NCBI RefSeq assembly: GCF_020010925.1
Contig: NZ_JAGJBZ010000002.1
Span: 1,860,001-1,924,000, forward strand
Source of the DNA: Streptomyces griseiscabiei
GTDB lineage: Bacteria; Actinomycetota; Actinomycetes; Streptomycetales; Streptomycetaceae
DNA: 64,000 nt
Reading direction: 5' to 3'
Shown here piece after piece: positions 42,438-52,074 of the stretch. Positions within the stretch are counted from its first letter, which is position 1. Each line of letters begins with the position of its first letter. A program made the position numbers and the translations under genes. Below the pieces are notes generated by a model that was given only the letters and a program-made list of their open reading frames with translations, did no database searches and had not been told where the DNA came from.

Positions 42438-45104
42438 TCAGGTCACCGTGCAGGACTGGTCACCGAGCTTGAACGCGGTCGGTTTCCCATTGGTCCCCGA
42501 CCAGCTCCCGGTGAAGCCGAAGCCCACCGACGCGCCCGCCGCCACATTGCCGTTCCAGCCGATGTTCCTGGCCGTGACCGCCGGCCCCGACTGGGTGTGG
42601 GCGGCGTTCCAGATCTGGGAGACGGTCTGTCCGTCGGGGAAGGCCCAGCCGAGCGACCAGCCGGTCCACGCGCTCGTGCCCGTGTTGGACAGCTGTACGT
42701 CGGCCTGGAAGCCGCCCGACCACTGGTTGGTGATCTTGTATGTCACCGCGCAGGCCCCCGTCGGCTCCGGCTCGGGGTCCGGATCGGTACCGCCGCCCCC
42801 GCCTCCCGTGTCGGAGGAGTCGCCGTAGATCACCCCGCGCCCGTTCGTCGCCACGTAGACCCGTCCGTACACCCTCGGGTCACCCGTGATCGCCGCACCC
42901 GTCCAGCCCCACTGATGGGCGTCGTCGTTGATCCGGGTCCAGCTGGTGCCCTTGTCCGTCGAGCGGAAGATGCCGCGTACGCCGCCGATCTTGGCGCTGG
43001 TGTAGAGCGTCTGGTACGAGGCACCGGCCGCCGCCTTGCCGAAGCCGATCGTGTCGGCCTGCTCGACACCGGAGAGCTTGGTCCAGGTGGTGCCGCCGTT
43101 CGTCGAGTGCCACAGGCCGTAGGCCCCGTCGGTCGCGCCGCCTGCCAGCCACACATCGCCCTTCACCCCGGGCAGCGCCTTGAAGCGCACGCTGTCCCCG
43201 CTCGGCAGCCCGGTCGCGGTCGACGCGGTGAAGGTGGCCCCGCCGTCCGAACTGACGTAGAACTTCCCGGACTTGAAGCCGTAGAAGGTGCGCGGATCCA
43301 CCCGGTCCGACTCCACGACCGCGCCGGCCGGGATACCGCTGGACGCCGACCAGGAACTGCCGAAGCCGGTGGCGTACTGCACGCCCGCGCCCGCCGGGCT
43401 CCACACGAACCGGCTGCCGTCCGAGGCCGCCGCGACCGTACCGCCGCCGCTGACGCCCGAAGGGTCGGTCCCGGCGAACCAGTGGGCGCCGTTGTCCGTG
43501 GAGAACGCGATGTGCGGACCGGAGTCCAGATCGCCCACGCGCACCACCGTGTCGGGGTTGGACTCGGCGTAGTCCAGGCTGGTCGTCGTCGTGAAGTTCG
43601 GCTGGGTGAACATCATCGACGGGACCTTCGTCAGATCCGTGTGCCGGAAGCCGCCGATGTCACCGAGCGCGCTGAGCAGCGGGGCACCGGACGGGGGAGA
43701 GGCCAGATCGTTGACGGCCGTCTCCTCCAGCCCCCGCACCATCGGCTTGACGGCGAACTGGCCACCGCTGTCCCAGTTCCCGAGGTTCTCCGTGCCGTAG
43801 ATCGTCGCGCCCGTCCCGTACATCATCCGGTTCGAGTTGAACGGGTCGATCTCCAACGCCTCGGTCATCCAGCCGAGTTTGGGCGTCTGCTCCGGCGGCG
43901 ACGGATTGGCGCCCCAGGTCAGCCAGGGGGAGGACGACACATCCATGGTGAAGCGGTTCGAGCGGTTCGGGTACGACGTGTAGTCCCACGCCTTGGTCCA
44001 GGTGGCGCCGCTGTCCGTCGAACGGAAGATCTGGGTGTCGGGCCACCAGGAGCTGTACGCCGTCGCCATGACCGTCCCCGGGTCCTGCCGGTCGACCGTC
44101 AGCCCGCTGAAGCCGTAGTAGGTGTCGGCCTCGGCCACCGGGCTGATGTTCGTCCAGGCGCCCGTCGCGGTCGTGTACCGCCACAGCCGGCCCTTGCCGC
44201 CGTCGTACGGCCCGCCCTTGTCGCTGTAGGAGAGATACAGATGGCCGTCGACCGAGTCGAGCACGCCCTTGTGGGCCAGATAGCCGGTCGGCTGCCCGGC
44301 CACCCGCGACCAGGTCGCCCCGGCGTCGGTGGACCGGTAGACCGCGTTGTCCTTGTCGGCGACCCCGACATAGATCGTCCGCGTCGCGTTCCCGGCCGTC
44401 CCCGTGGTCTCGTCGAAGGTGACCCAGACGATGCCCTGGTTGTCGGACGCGTAGCCGGAGGTGTCGCTCGCGTCCTGCACGTAGTTGCCGACGTTCGGGA
44501 AGTTCGTCACCTGGGACCAGGTGGCCCCCGAGTCCGTCGACCGCCACAGCCCCTTGCCGCTGGGCGCCCCCAGATACAGCACGCTGTTCCTGTTCGGGTC
44601 CACGGCCAGCCGCTCGCCCATGCCCCGTCCCGGCATGTTCCCGCCCAGCTTGAACGGCAGGTTCGCCTTCTGCCAGCTGGCTCCCCGGTCGGACGACCGC
44701 AGGATCGCCCCGTTCCCCGGGTCCCAGCTGTTGGTGTACGTCCCGGCCGCCACGTACACCTTGTCCGGGTCGACCGTGTCGGAGGCCAGGCTCACGACCC
44801 CCGTGTGCCCCCAGTCGTCCCACCCGACGGAATCGAGCAGCGGCGTCCAGGTCTTCGACGACTCCACCCAGCGGTAGGCCCCGCCGATGTCGGTACGGGC
44901 GTACGCGAGGTTCCGTTCCTTCCGGTTGAAGACGATGCCGGGGACGAAGCCGCCCCCGTCGATCCGGGCGTTCTTCCACGTGTAGGTGTCGGCGGCGAGG
45001 GACACCGACTTCGAGGGTTTCTCGGCGGCCAGGGCGGGTGGGGATCCGGCGAGCAGCCCGGCGGCGAGAGCCAGGACGGTGGTGAGGATGCGCGTTCTTC
45101 GCAC
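42438..45104 (-). CDS. secreted GH74 xyloglucanase with C-terminal CBM2
   Basis: 888 residues. The signal peptide ends about 26. The GH74 catalytic region is two beta-propellers (about 28-760) with repeated Asp boxes such as STDSGATW and SSDGGATF. The two catalytic Asp are in RTDIGGAYRW and GDIGGFRHTD. A Gly/Asp/Pro/Glu linker (about 763-780) leads to a CBM2 cellulose-binding module (CAVTYKITNQWSGGFQADVQLSNTG to the end), with conserved Trp residues and terminal Cys pair. It degrades xyloglucan coating cellulose. The GTG start at 45104 follows AGAGGACT. It lies downstream of GH48 on the same strand but behind a strong hairpin, so may be transcribed partly by readthrough. Confidence 0.93.
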   Translation of the reverse strand: MRRTRILTTVLALAAGLLAGSPPALAAEKPSKSVSLAADTYTWKNARIDGGGFVPGIVFNRKERNLAYARTDIGGAYRWVESSKTWTPLLDSVGWDDWGHTGVVSLASDTVDPDKVYVAAGTYTNSWDPGNGAILRSSDRGASWQKANLPFKLGGNMPGRGMGERLAVDPNRNSVLYLGAPSGKGLWRSTDSGATWSQVTNFPNVGNYVQDASDTSGYASDNQGIVWVTFDETTGTAGNATRTIYVGVADKDNAVYRSTDAGATWSRVAGQPTGYLAHKGVLDSVDGHLYLSYSDKGGPYDGGKGRLWRYTTATGAWTNISPVAEADTYYGFSGLTVDRQDPGTVMATAYSSWWPDTQIFRSTDSGATWTKAWDYTSYPNRSNRFTMDVSSSPWLTWGANPSPPEQTPKLGWMTEALEIDPFNSNRMMYGTGATIYGTENLGNWDSGGQFAVKPMVRGLEETAVNDLASPPSGAPLLSALGDIGGFRHTDLTKVPSMMFTQPNFTTTTSLDYAESNPDTVVRVGDLDSGPHIAFSTDNGAHWFAGTDPSGVSGGGTVAAASDGSRFVWSPAGAGVQYATGFGSSWSASSGIPAGAVVESDRVDPRTFYGFKSGKFYVSSDGGATFTASTATGLPSGDSVRFKALPGVKGDVWLAGGATDGAYGLWHSTNGGTTWTKLSGVEQADTIGFGKAAAGASYQTLYTSAKIGGVRGIFRSTDKGTSWTRINDDAHQWGWTGAAITGDPRVYGRVYVATNGRGVIYGDSSDTGGGGGGTDPDPEPEPTGACAVTYKITNQWSGGFQADVQLSNTGTSAWTGWSLGWAFPDGQTVSQIWNAAHTQSGPAVTARNIGWNGNVAAGASVGFGFTGSWSGTNGKPTAFKLGDQSCTVT

Positions 45105-45137
45105 AGTGGGGAGTCCTCTCCTGACAGGTGGGGGGAA

Positions 45138-45168
45138 GACCCCCGCGCCCCGGCGGGGCGCGGGGGTC
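45138..45168 (-). terminator. strong terminator hairpin between GH48 and GH74
   Basis: GACCCCCGCGCCCC (45138-45151) pairs perfectly with GGGGCGCGGGGGTC (45155-45168), a 14-bp stem with a 3-nt loop. It begins 8 bp after the GH48 stop and lies 34 nt before the GH74 start, so it should strongly limit readthrough. Confidence 0.8.
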
Positions 45169-45175
45169 GGCGGCG

Positions 45176-48091
45176 CTATTCCAGGAGCTCCGCGTACGCA
45201 CCCATGGCGAGAGCGATGTCCGCCTGAGCCCAGAAGCGGTGATAGGTGAACGACGGCGCCGCGCCTCCGGCGAGATACGCCTCGATCTTCGACCAGGCGG
45301 GATCGTCCTCGTAGAAGGACCGGATCGACTCGAACGTGGACGACGAGTTGATCGCGTCCCCGTTCGGCATCGTCCCGGTCCACCCGCTCGGCACGTACAC
45401 CCGGTCGTCGAACCGGTTGTAGTCCGCCCGGGTCTCGGGCACGGCGATCCCGAGCCCGTCCTGGTGGTGGTCCCACATCCCGTCGAGCAGCGCCTTGGCG
45501 ACCCGGGCCGCGTCGGCGTCACCGGAGCGGTCCGCGTAGTACGTCAGCGTCTTGGCGTACGCGGCGGCCACGCCCACGTCGTCGGTGTAGTCGGCGACGG
45601 TGACATGAAGTCCCGCGTTGGCGCCGGGACTTGACGGGTTCCAGGTGTTGGGCGCGCCCGACCACTGCAGGGTCGACGGAATCCGGTAGGTGCCGTCCGG
45701 ATTGATCGTCGTCTTCGACAGCGCCCAGTCGACCCACTTGTCCAGCACGGTCTTCGCCGCGGCGTTGCCCGTCTGCTGGTAGTACTCGGCGACCCGCTCC
45801 ATGGACCACGCCTGGAAGCCGAACCACTGGTTGGACGGCGGGTCGTGGTACACCGGCTTCTCGTCGTAGAACATGCCGTAGAAGGTCGGCGTCCCGGCCG
45901 GGGGAGTGGCGTACCGCCCCGCCCAGCTGTTGGTGGCACCGCCCGCGATACCGCCCTCGTTGGACTGCAGCCAGCGGTAGAACTCGATCTGCCGGTCCAG
46001 GGACTTGGCCCAGTCCGCCTGCCCGGTCGCCGACTTCGGCTTCAGCGGGGCGTAGTTGGCGAGCGCGTACGCGGCCAGCGGGTTCTGGTAGCCGCCGTGC
46101 GTGTGGCTGGAGCCGATGCGCCAGGCCCAGCCCGCCGCCGTGTCGGTGGCGCCGCCCCACGCGTAGTACCAGGACATCAGATAGTGGGAGGCGTCCTTGC
46201 CGGTGCCGGCCGGGCAGGACGTGGCCCCCACACAGTTGCCGATCTTCTTGAAGTACTTGTCGTACATCGAGTAGCGCAGATAGTCGCCCATCTTCGCGGC
46301 CTTGCCGATGGTCGCGGAGACGTCGGCGCCCTTGCCCTGCTCCTTGGCCCAGATGTCCGCCCAGTACGCGGCCTGCACGGCGCGCGCGTCGGCGTCCGGG
46401 GCGTTGGTGAACTTCCACTGCTTGGCGTAGGAGGCGTCACCGGTGAACAGGTCCAGATAGCCGTTCCTGCCGCCGTACTTGAACTGGTCGCAGGTGGGCT
46501 GCGGGATCGTCTCCCACACCGACTCCTGCGGCCCGCGCTGGAAGGTGTTGATGTACGACGGCCCGGTGTCCGCCGGCCCCGCCTCGCACTTGCCGGGTGA
46601 GTTGCCGTAGCCGTAGACGTTGTCGACGTCCTGCAGCCAGTGCATGCCGTAGACGTCGTCCGTGCCGTACGCGCTCTTCAGCTCGGCGGCGATGGGGTCC
46701 GAACCGACCGAGACACCGGTGTTGAGCTGCGCCGGATACTCGCCCGGGGTGTCGTGCTCGGGAGCGTAGGTCGCCGGCTTGGAGGCGTTGTAGAAGGAGT
46801 TGGTGGGCTGGTCGGGCTTGGTCGGGATCATGAACTTCTCCATGATGTCCCAGGCCCCGTTGAACTTGGACCAGTCGCCCGTCACCTTGCCGTACATGGC
46901 CTGGAGCCACAGGAGGTAGCTGTACGCCTCCGAGGTGGTCTCATGACCGTGGTCCGGCGCCTCGACGATCAGCGTCTCCACCGAGTGGTACGGGATGCCC
47001 TCGGGGGAGAAGTAGCCGTTCGCCGGGTTGGTGATCTTGCCGTACATCTCCAGGAAGCGTTCGTCGTACGTGCTCGACGCGGCCAGCTGCGTCACCGTCA
47101 CCGAGGCCTTGGCGTGCCCGGTTGCCGTCGAGTCGAAGACCGCCGAACCGGTGCCGGAGGCATTGGCCCCGATCGTCACCTTCTGCGCGGTGTTCCAGTT
47201 CGACGAGGTGAAGGTCAGCGATCCGCCGCCCGTCACGGAGAGCCCGGTGTTGCCGGACGCCCGTGCGGTCGTCACCGTCACACTGCCGGACGGCTGCGTC
47301 GAAAGTTTTACGTCGTACGTGCCCGACTGGCCCTGGCGGACGCCCAGTTGGGTCGGCGAGACCACCACGGCGGGACCCGAGGCGACCGTGATGCCGACCG
47401 GCGTGGAGTTCGCCGACGCGCCCAGGCTGTCGTACGCCTTGGCCACCAGCGAATGGCTGCCCACGGACAGACCGGTGGCCGAGAACGTGTACGGCGACGT
47501 CGTGTCCGTGCCCAGCAGCGTGGTGTCGTCGTAGAACTCGACCTTGGTGACCGTGGCGCTGTCCGCCGCGGCGGCGGTGGCCGCCATCGGCACCGCCGTG
47601 CCCTGCGAGTACACCGCGCCCGGCGCCGGGCTGGTCAGCACCGTGATCGGCGGCTGGTGCGCGCCCACGCACGGGGTGCCGTTGATCGCGAAGGAGGCCG
47701 GCGCGGTGTTCGTGCCGCTGTAGGTGAACTGGGCGCCCGTGGTCACCGCGGCCCCGACGGCGATCGTGCCGTTCCAGGACGCGTTGCGTGCCGTGACCGT
47801 CTTCCCGGACTGCGACCAGGTACCGCTCCAGCCATTGGTGAGCGTCTGGTTGCCCGCGTAGTCGTACGTCAGGGCCCAGCCGCTGATGGCCTCGGTGCCG
47901 CGGTTGCTGATCGTCAGCTCGGCGGTGAAACCGGAGCCCCAGTCGTTGGTCTTGTAGTCGACGTTGCAGGCGACCGCCGCCGCGCTGGCGGGAGTCGACC
48001 CCGTGCCGAGCATCGTCAAGGGGAGGGTGAGGGCCGCGACCACGGCCGTCCACAGGCGCCGCGAGGCACCGCGTCTCCGTCTGGGGTGCAT
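45176..48091 (-). CDS. secreted GH48 processive cellulase with N-terminal CBM2
   Basis: 971 residues. Signal peptide 1-38. CBM2 about 40-142 ([43 protein letters not shown]). An Ig-like domain of the Big-17/chitinase type ([19 protein letters not shown]) about 147-233; a second Ig-like linker domain about 237-335. The GH48 catalytic domain runs from about 340 to the end: [47 protein letters not shown] carries the general-acid Glu. GH48 enzymes are reducing-end exocellulases, hallmark of efficient cellulose degraders. Its promoter faces GH6 and contains a perfect CebR box. Confidence 0.95.
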   Translation of the reverse strand: MHPRRRRGASRRLWTAVVAALTLPLTMLGTGSTPASAAAVACNVDYKTNDWGSGFTAELTISNRGTEAISGWALTYDYAGNQTLTNGWSGTWSQSGKTVTARNASWNGTIAVGAAVTTGAQFTYSGTNTAPASFAINGTPCVGAHQPPITVLTSPAPGAVYSQGTAVPMAATAAAADSATVTKVEFYDDTTLLGTDTTSPYTFSATGLSVGSHSLVAKAYDSLGASANSTPVGITVASGPAVVVSPTQLGVRQGQSGTYDVKLSTQPSGSVTVTTARASGNTGLSVTGGGSLTFTSSNWNTAQKVTIGANASGTGSAVFDSTATGHAKASVTVTQLAASSTYDERFLEMYGKITNPANGYFSPEGIPYHSVETLIVEAPDHGHETTSEAYSYLLWLQAMYGKVTGDWSKFNGAWDIMEKFMIPTKPDQPTNSFYNASKPATYAPEHDTPGEYPAQLNTGVSVGSDPIAAELKSAYGTDDVYGMHWLQDVDNVYGYGNSPGKCEAGPADTGPSYINTFQRGPQESVWETIPQPTCDQFKYGGRNGYLDLFTGDASYAKQWKFTNAPDADARAVQAAYWADIWAKEQGKGADVSATIGKAAKMGDYLRYSMYDKYFKKIGNCVGATSCPAGTGKDASHYLMSWYYAWGGATDTAAGWAWRIGSSHTHGGYQNPLAAYALANYAPLKPKSATGQADWAKSLDRQIEFYRWLQSNEGGIAGGATNSWAGRYATPPAGTPTFYGMFYDEKPVYHDPPSNQWFGFQAWSMERVAEYYQQTGNAAAKTVLDKWVDWALSKTTINPDGTYRIPSTLQWSGAPNTWNPSSPGANAGLHVTVADYTDDVGVAAAYAKTLTYYADRSGDADAARVAKALLDGMWDHHQDGLGIAVPETRADYNRFDDRVYVPSGWTGTMPNGDAINSSSTFESIRSFYEDDPAWSKIEAYLAGGAAPSFTYHRFWAQADIALAMGAYAELLE

Positions 48092-48158
48092 GCTCTGGTT
48101 CCTTCCGTGCGGCTCTTGCGAAGGTGGGGGCGGAGCGCAACAACAAGCCTTGAACCAG

Positions 48159-48172
48159 TGGGAGCGCTCCCA
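48159..48172. promoter_or_regulatory. perfect CebR operator
   Basis: TGGGAGCGCTCCCA, identical to the cellobiose-responsive CebR operator of Streptomyces, 68 nt upstream of the GH48 ATG. Repression should be relieved by cellobiose or cellotriose. Confidence 0.93.
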
Positions 48173-48309
48173 TATTGAGGAGGGGGGCGCAAGCGGTCAA
48201 GGCGTTTGAAGAGTCGAAAAGATTCGATCAGTGGAAAAGATTCGTGAAGCGCAATAACGCAACACCTCTGTCTTTTACCGTCACTTGGCGCTACCTTCGC
48301 CAACACCAG

Positions 48310-48323
48310 TGGGAGCGGTTCCA
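48310..48323. promoter_or_regulatory. degenerate CebR-like operator
   Basis: TGGGAGCGGTTCCA, 12 of 14 matches to the CebR box, lies 143 nt upstream of the GH6 ATG. The flanking CCAG before both boxes is shared. It is probably a weaker second CebR site for GH6. Confidence 0.65.
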
Positions 48324-48466
48324 TCAGTCGGCGCGTTCGTCCCAGGCGCGTCCGAGCTGCGAGGGACGCTCGGAGAACACCCCCGTGTTCAGGTCTTTTA
48401 CTCGCCTCGGCGACAGCGCGACGACTCCTCCTCGTACACCCCACTACGGAAGAGGAACCCGCACTC

Positions 48467-50182
48467 ATGAGCCGTACCAGAACAGCACTTCTGGCCGCGT
48501 TGGCGCTGGTCGCCGGCGCCGCCGGGACCGCGTACGCCGCGGTGCCGGACGACGCCGGCGTCCAGGCCGTCCCCTGCACGGTCGCCTACACGGTGCAGAA
48601 CCAGTGGTCCACCGGCTTCACCACCGCCGTCACGATCACCAACAACAGTGCCGCGAAGTCCTCGTGGGCCGTGAAGTGGTCCTACGCCGGGAACCAGCAG
48701 GTCACCAACGGCTGGAACTCCCGGATCACCCAGAGCGGTTCGTCGGTGACCGCCGCCAACGAGACCTACAACGGCACGCTGGCGACCGGCGGTTCGGTGA
48801 GCTTCGGCTTCCAGGCCTCCTACAGCGGCACCAACGCGCTGCCGACGAGCTTCACGCTCGACGGGGTGACCTGCAACGTCGACGACGGCGGCGGTGGCCC
48901 CTCCGAGCCGCCGGGACCGGGTACGCCGGGCACCAAGGTCGACAACCCGTACGCCGGCGCCAAGGTGTACGTGAACCCGGAGTGGTCCGCGAACGCCGCC
49001 GCCGAACCGGGCGGCAGCCGGATCTCCAACCAGCCGACCGGTGTGTGGCTGGACCGCACGGCCGCCATCGCGGGAGCGAGCGGCAAGATGGGCCTGCGCG
49101 CCCACCTCGACGAGGCGCTCCGGCAGAAGGGCTCGGGCGAACTCGTCGTCCAGCTGGTGATCTACAACCTGCCCGGCCGTGACTGCTCGGCCCTCGCCTC
49201 CAACGGCGAGCTGGGCGCGACGGAGATCGACAAGTACAAGACGCAGTACATCGACCCGATCAAGGCGATCCTGGCCGACTCCAAGTACGCCGGCCTGCGG
49301 ATCGTCACCACGGTCGAGATCGACTCGCTGCCCAACCTCATCACCAACGTCGGCAGCCGCCCGACGGCCGTGCCCCAGTGCGATGTGATGAAGGCCAACG
49401 GCAACTACGTCAAGGGTGTCGGGTACGCGCTCAACAAGCTGGGTGACGTCCCCAACGTCTACAACTACGTCGACGCCGGCCACCACGGCTGGCTCGGCTG
49501 GGACGACAACTTCGCCCCCTCCGCCGCCATCATGAAGGAGGCGGCGACCGCCGAGGGCGCCACGGTCAACGACGTCCACGGCTTCATCACCAACACGGCG
49601 AACTACAGTGCCCTGAAGGAGAACAACTTCACCATCAACGACACCGCGGGCGGCAAGTCGGTCCGCGAGTCGAAGTGGGTGGACTGGAACCGCTACGTCG
49701 ACGAGCTGTCCTTCGCCCAGGCGTTCCGGGCCCAGGCCGTCTCGGTCGGGTTCAGCTCGAACATCGGCATGCTGATCGACACCTCCCGCAACGGCTGGGG
49801 CGGCGCCGCACGGCCCACCGGACCGGGCGCGACGACCACCGTCGACACGTACGTGGACGGCGGACGCTACGACCGCCGCTTCAACACCGGCAACTGGTGC
49901 AACCAGTCCGGAGCCGGTCTCGGTGAACGCCCGAAGGCCGCCCCGGCGACCGGGATCGACGCCTATGTGTGGATGAAGCCGCCGGGTGAGTCCGACGGGT
50001 CCAGCTCCCTCATCCCGAACGACGAGGGCAAGGGCTTCGACCGCATGTGCGACCCGACGTACACGGGCAACCCGCGCAACAACAACAACATGTCCGGTGC
50101 CCTGGGGAACGCCCCGATCTCCGGGAAATGGTTCCCCGCCCAGTTCCAGCAGCTGATGCAGAACGCGTACCCCGCGCTCTGA
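48467..50182 (+). CDS. secreted GH6 cellobiohydrolase with N-terminal CBM2
   Basis: 571 residues. Signal peptide 1-24 (AGTAYA). CBM2 about 35-140 (CTVAYTVQNQWSTGFTTAVTITNNS). A Gly/Pro-rich linker about 141-158. The GH6 domain follows, with the family signature VIYNLPGRDCSALASNGE containing the catalytic acid Asp, TVEIDSLPNLITN, a YVDAGHHGWLGW substrate-tunnel region and DTSRNGWGGAARP. The overall pattern, with long loops around the tunnel, is that of an exo-acting cellobiohydrolase. GGAAGAGGA precedes ATG 48467. With GH48 it makes the non-reducing/reducing-end pair of exocellulases. Confidence 0.94.
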   Translation: MSRTRTALLAALALVAGAAGTAYAAVPDDAGVQAVPCTVAYTVQNQWSTGFTTAVTITNNSAAKSSWAVKWSYAGNQQVTNGWNSRITQSGSSVTAANETYNGTLATGGSVSFGFQASYSGTNALPTSFTLDGVTCNVDDGGGGPSEPPGPGTPGTKVDNPYAGAKVYVNPEWSANAAAEPGGSRISNQPTGVWLDRTAAIAGASGKMGLRAHLDEALRQKGSGELVVQLVIYNLPGRDCSALASNGELGATEIDKYKTQYIDPIKAILADSKYAGLRIVTTVEIDSLPNLITNVGSRPTAVPQCDVMKANGNYVKGVGYALNKLGDVPNVYNYVDAGHHGWLGWDDNFAPSAAIMKEAATAEGATVNDVHGFITNTANYSALKENNFTINDTAGGKSVRESKWVDWNRYVDELSFAQAFRAQAVSVGFSSNIGMLIDTSRNGWGGAARPTGPGATTTVDTYVDGGRYDRRFNTGNWCNQSGAGLGERPKAAPATGIDAYVWMKPPGESDGSSSLIPNDEGKGFDRMCDPTYTGNPRNNNNMSGALGNAPISGKWFPAQFQQLMQNAYPAL

Positions 50183-50196
50183 GTCCGCTCCGCCGA

Positions 50197-50247
50197 ACCG
50201 GTCCGCCAGGGGTCAGTCACCCTTCCCCCACCCCCTGGCGGACCGGT
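50197..50247 (+). terminator. terminator hairpin after GH6
   Basis: ACCGGTCCGCCAGGGG (50197-50212) pairs with CCCCTGGCGGACCGGT (50232-50247) over 16 bp with a 19-nt loop, 15 nt after the GH6 stop. Confidence 0.8.
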
Positions 50248-50374
50248 GGCATGTCCGTGTGAGCCACGTCACGATGGCGGAGGTGGGTGGATGCGATGAG
50301 TTCCGGACGGCCCGGCGGTCTTCATCGCCGTAAGCCCGTGACGGGACGACGGACAGTGCGAGGAAAGAGAACCC

Positions 50375-50974
50375 ATGCGCATCGTGATCTGCGAGTTCAT
50401 GAGTCTGGACGGTGTCGTGCAGGCCCCCGGCGGTCCCGACGAGGACACCGACGGCGGGTTCGCCCACGGCGGCTGGACGCACCCGTTCTTCGACCCGGAG
50501 GTCGTGGGCGGCGCCTGGGACGCCGCGCTGGCGAAGGCCGACGCCCTGCTGTTCGGCCGCCGCACCTGGAAGGCCATGGCCGGTGCGTGGCCGGACCGGG
50601 CGGGTGACCCGTTCGCCGACCGGATGAACGCCATCCGCAAGTACGTGGTGTCCACGACCCTCGCCGACTCCGAGCTGACCTGGGAGAACAGCACACGCAT
50701 CCCGGGGGAGGAGGCCGTCGCGCACCTCCGCAAGCTCCGCGAGACCGAGGGCGGCGATCTGCTGGTCATGGGCAGTGCGACCCTCGCCCGCACGCTGATG
50801 GGCGAGGGTCTCGCCGACGAGCTGGTCCTGATCGTGATGCCGGTCCTCCTCGGCGGCGGAAAGACGGTCTTCCCCGGTGACGGCGCCAAGCACGCCCTGG
50901 AGCTGGTCTCCACGACCACCAGCGGCACGGGCGTGAACGTGTGCGTCTACCGCCGGGCGGCCGAGCGGGAGTGA
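50375..50974 (+). CDS. RibD/DHFR-like reductase family protein
   Basis: 199 residues of the RibD C-terminal/dihydrofolate reductase-like superfamily (YyaP-type). Landmarks are VICEFMSLDGVVQAPGGPDEDTDGGF, DALLFGRRTWKAMAGAWP, KYVVSTTLADSELTWENS and LLVMGSATLARTLMGEGLADELVLIVMPVLLGGGKTVF. These are NADPH-binding proteins of mostly unknown substrate; the family is not housekeeping DHFR. GAGGAAAGAGAA precedes the ATG. Monocistronic in appearance. Confidence 0.88.
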   Translation: MRIVICEFMSLDGVVQAPGGPDEDTDGGFAHGGWTHPFFDPEVVGGAWDAALAKADALLFGRRTWKAMAGAWPDRAGDPFADRMNAIRKYVVSTTLADSELTWENSTRIPGEEAVAHLRKLRETEGGDLLVMGSATLARTLMGEGLADELVLIVMPVLLGGGKTVFPGDGAKHALELVSTTTSGTGVNVCVYRRAAERE

Positions 50975-50992
50975 GCGATGGGGAGGGGCTGA

Positions 50993-51015
50993 ATCGGCAC
51001 AGCTGATTTGCCGAT
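50993..51015. promoter_or_regulatory. inverted repeat before the His-rich methyltransferase
   Basis: ATCGGCA (50993-50999) and TGCCGAT (51009-51015) with 9-nt spacer, about 73 nt upstream of ATG 51088. It could be a metal-regulator or other repressor site. It does not match the Zur consensus I know. Confidence 0.35.
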
Positions 51016-51087
51016 ACCGCAAGAAGGGTGGCCGTTCTCCGGTGCGTCGGAGCAAGCTGACGGCACCCGGAAGAGAGGCTCACCGAC

Positions 51088-52017
51088 ATGGGACAGCACC
51101 ACCACGGCCAGGGTCGGCACACGCAAGGCCACGGCCACGACCACGGTCATGGGCACGATCACAGTCATCAGCACCACACCGACCTCGACTGGGCCGCGCT
51201 GGCCGAGCATCTGGAGGGGCAGGCGGAGCTGTTCGCGCCGCTGAACCGGCAGGCCGCCGCCTGGGTCGCCGCGCGGCAGCCCGAACCAGGACTGGTCGTC
51301 GACGTCGGCAGCGGCCCGGGGGTGGTGAGCTGTCTGCTGGCCGAGCGGTTCCCCGGCGCCAGGATCGTCGCCCTCGACGGTTCCGGGCCCCTGCTGGAGC
51401 GGGCCCGCGCCCGCGCCGAACACCAGGGCCTCGCCGACCGGTTCGACATTCTTGAGGCCGAACTGCCGGACGGACTCGGCGACTTGGACTACCCCGCCGA
51501 TCTGCTCTGGGCCAGCCGCAGCCTGCATCACCTCGGCGACCAGCGTGCCGCCCTCGCCGCCTTCGCCGAACGCCTCGCCCCCGGCGGCACCCTGGCCCTC
51601 GTCGAGGGCGGGCTGCCCTCCCGCTTCCTGCCGCGCGACATCGGCATCGGGCGCCCCGGGCTGCAGTCCCGGCTGGACGCGGCGGAGGACCGGTGGTTCA
51701 GCGAGATGCGGGCCGCGCAGCCCGGCAGCGTCCCGGAGATCGAGGACTGGCCGGGGCTGCTCACCGCCGTGGGGCTGCGCGAGGCCACCTCCCGCACCTT
51801 CCTGCTGGACCTGCCGGCCCCGGTCCCGGAGGCCGCCCGCGCCTACGCCGTCGACCAGTTCCGGCGCGGCCGGGGCATGCTCGCGGACTTCCTCGACGCC
51901 GGCGACCTCGCCACCCTCGACCGGCTCCTCGACCCCGACGACAAGGCGGGTCTGTACCACCGCACGGACCTCTTCGTCCTCGCGGCCCACACGGTGCATG
52001 TGGCGACGCGGCGGTGA
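51088..52017 (+). CDS. SAM-dependent methyltransferase with His-rich N-terminal metal-binding segment
   Basis: 309 residues. The first 30 residues contain 13 His in HxH/HxHDH patterns, a likely metal-binding stretch. The Rossmann methyltransferase fold follows from about 60: VVDVGSGPGVVSCLLAERFPG (motif I), IVALDGSGPLLERARARAE, DLLWASRSLHHLGDQRAALAAF and RLAPGGTLALVEGG. The C-terminal half (FAEAAEDRWFSEM-like to the end) is helical. His-rich tails are typical of metal-homeostasis proteins, so it may act on a metal-related substrate or sense metal; the fusion is the unusual feature. GGAAGAGAGG precedes the start. Confidence 0.8.
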   Translation: MGQHHHGQGRHTQGHGHDHGHGHDHSHQHHTDLDWAALAEHLEGQAELFAPLNRQAAAWVAARQPEPGLVVDVGSGPGVVSCLLAERFPGARIVALDGSGPLLERARARAEHQGLADRFDILEAELPDGLGDLDYPADLLWASRSLHHLGDQRAALAAFAERLAPGGTLALVEGGLPSRFLPRDIGIGRPGLQSRLDAAEDRWFSEMRAAQPGSVPEIEDWPGLLTAVGLREATSRTFLLDLPAPVPEAARAYAVDQFRRGRGMLADFLDAGDLATLDRLLDPDDKAGLYHRTDLFVLAAHTVHVATRR

Positions 52018-52074
52018 GTGCGCGCCTGGGCGCCCGCCGAACTGCCCGCTGAAATTCCCCTGTTCCGACCGCAC

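Larger units (their letters stand above)
48092..48466. other. 375-bp divergent cellulase promoter region
   Basis: It lies between GH48 and GH6 starts. It holds two CebR-type boxes, an unusually AT-rich patch at 48194-48300, two direct copies of GAAAAGATTCG at 48216-48226 and 48234-48244, and TCGAA-AAGA-TTCGA at 48214-48227. No coding sequence is convincing here. Confidence 0.7.

Noticed and set aside
42348..45227. 959-codon plus-strand open frame opposite GH74
   Set aside because: Out-of-frame antisense of a well-supported secreted glycosidase; composition is Arg/Val/Gly noise without domains.
50993..51015. Zur box for the His-rich methyltransferase
   Set aside because: The inverted repeat there is ATCGGCA/TGCCGAT and does not resemble the AT-rich Zur consensus.
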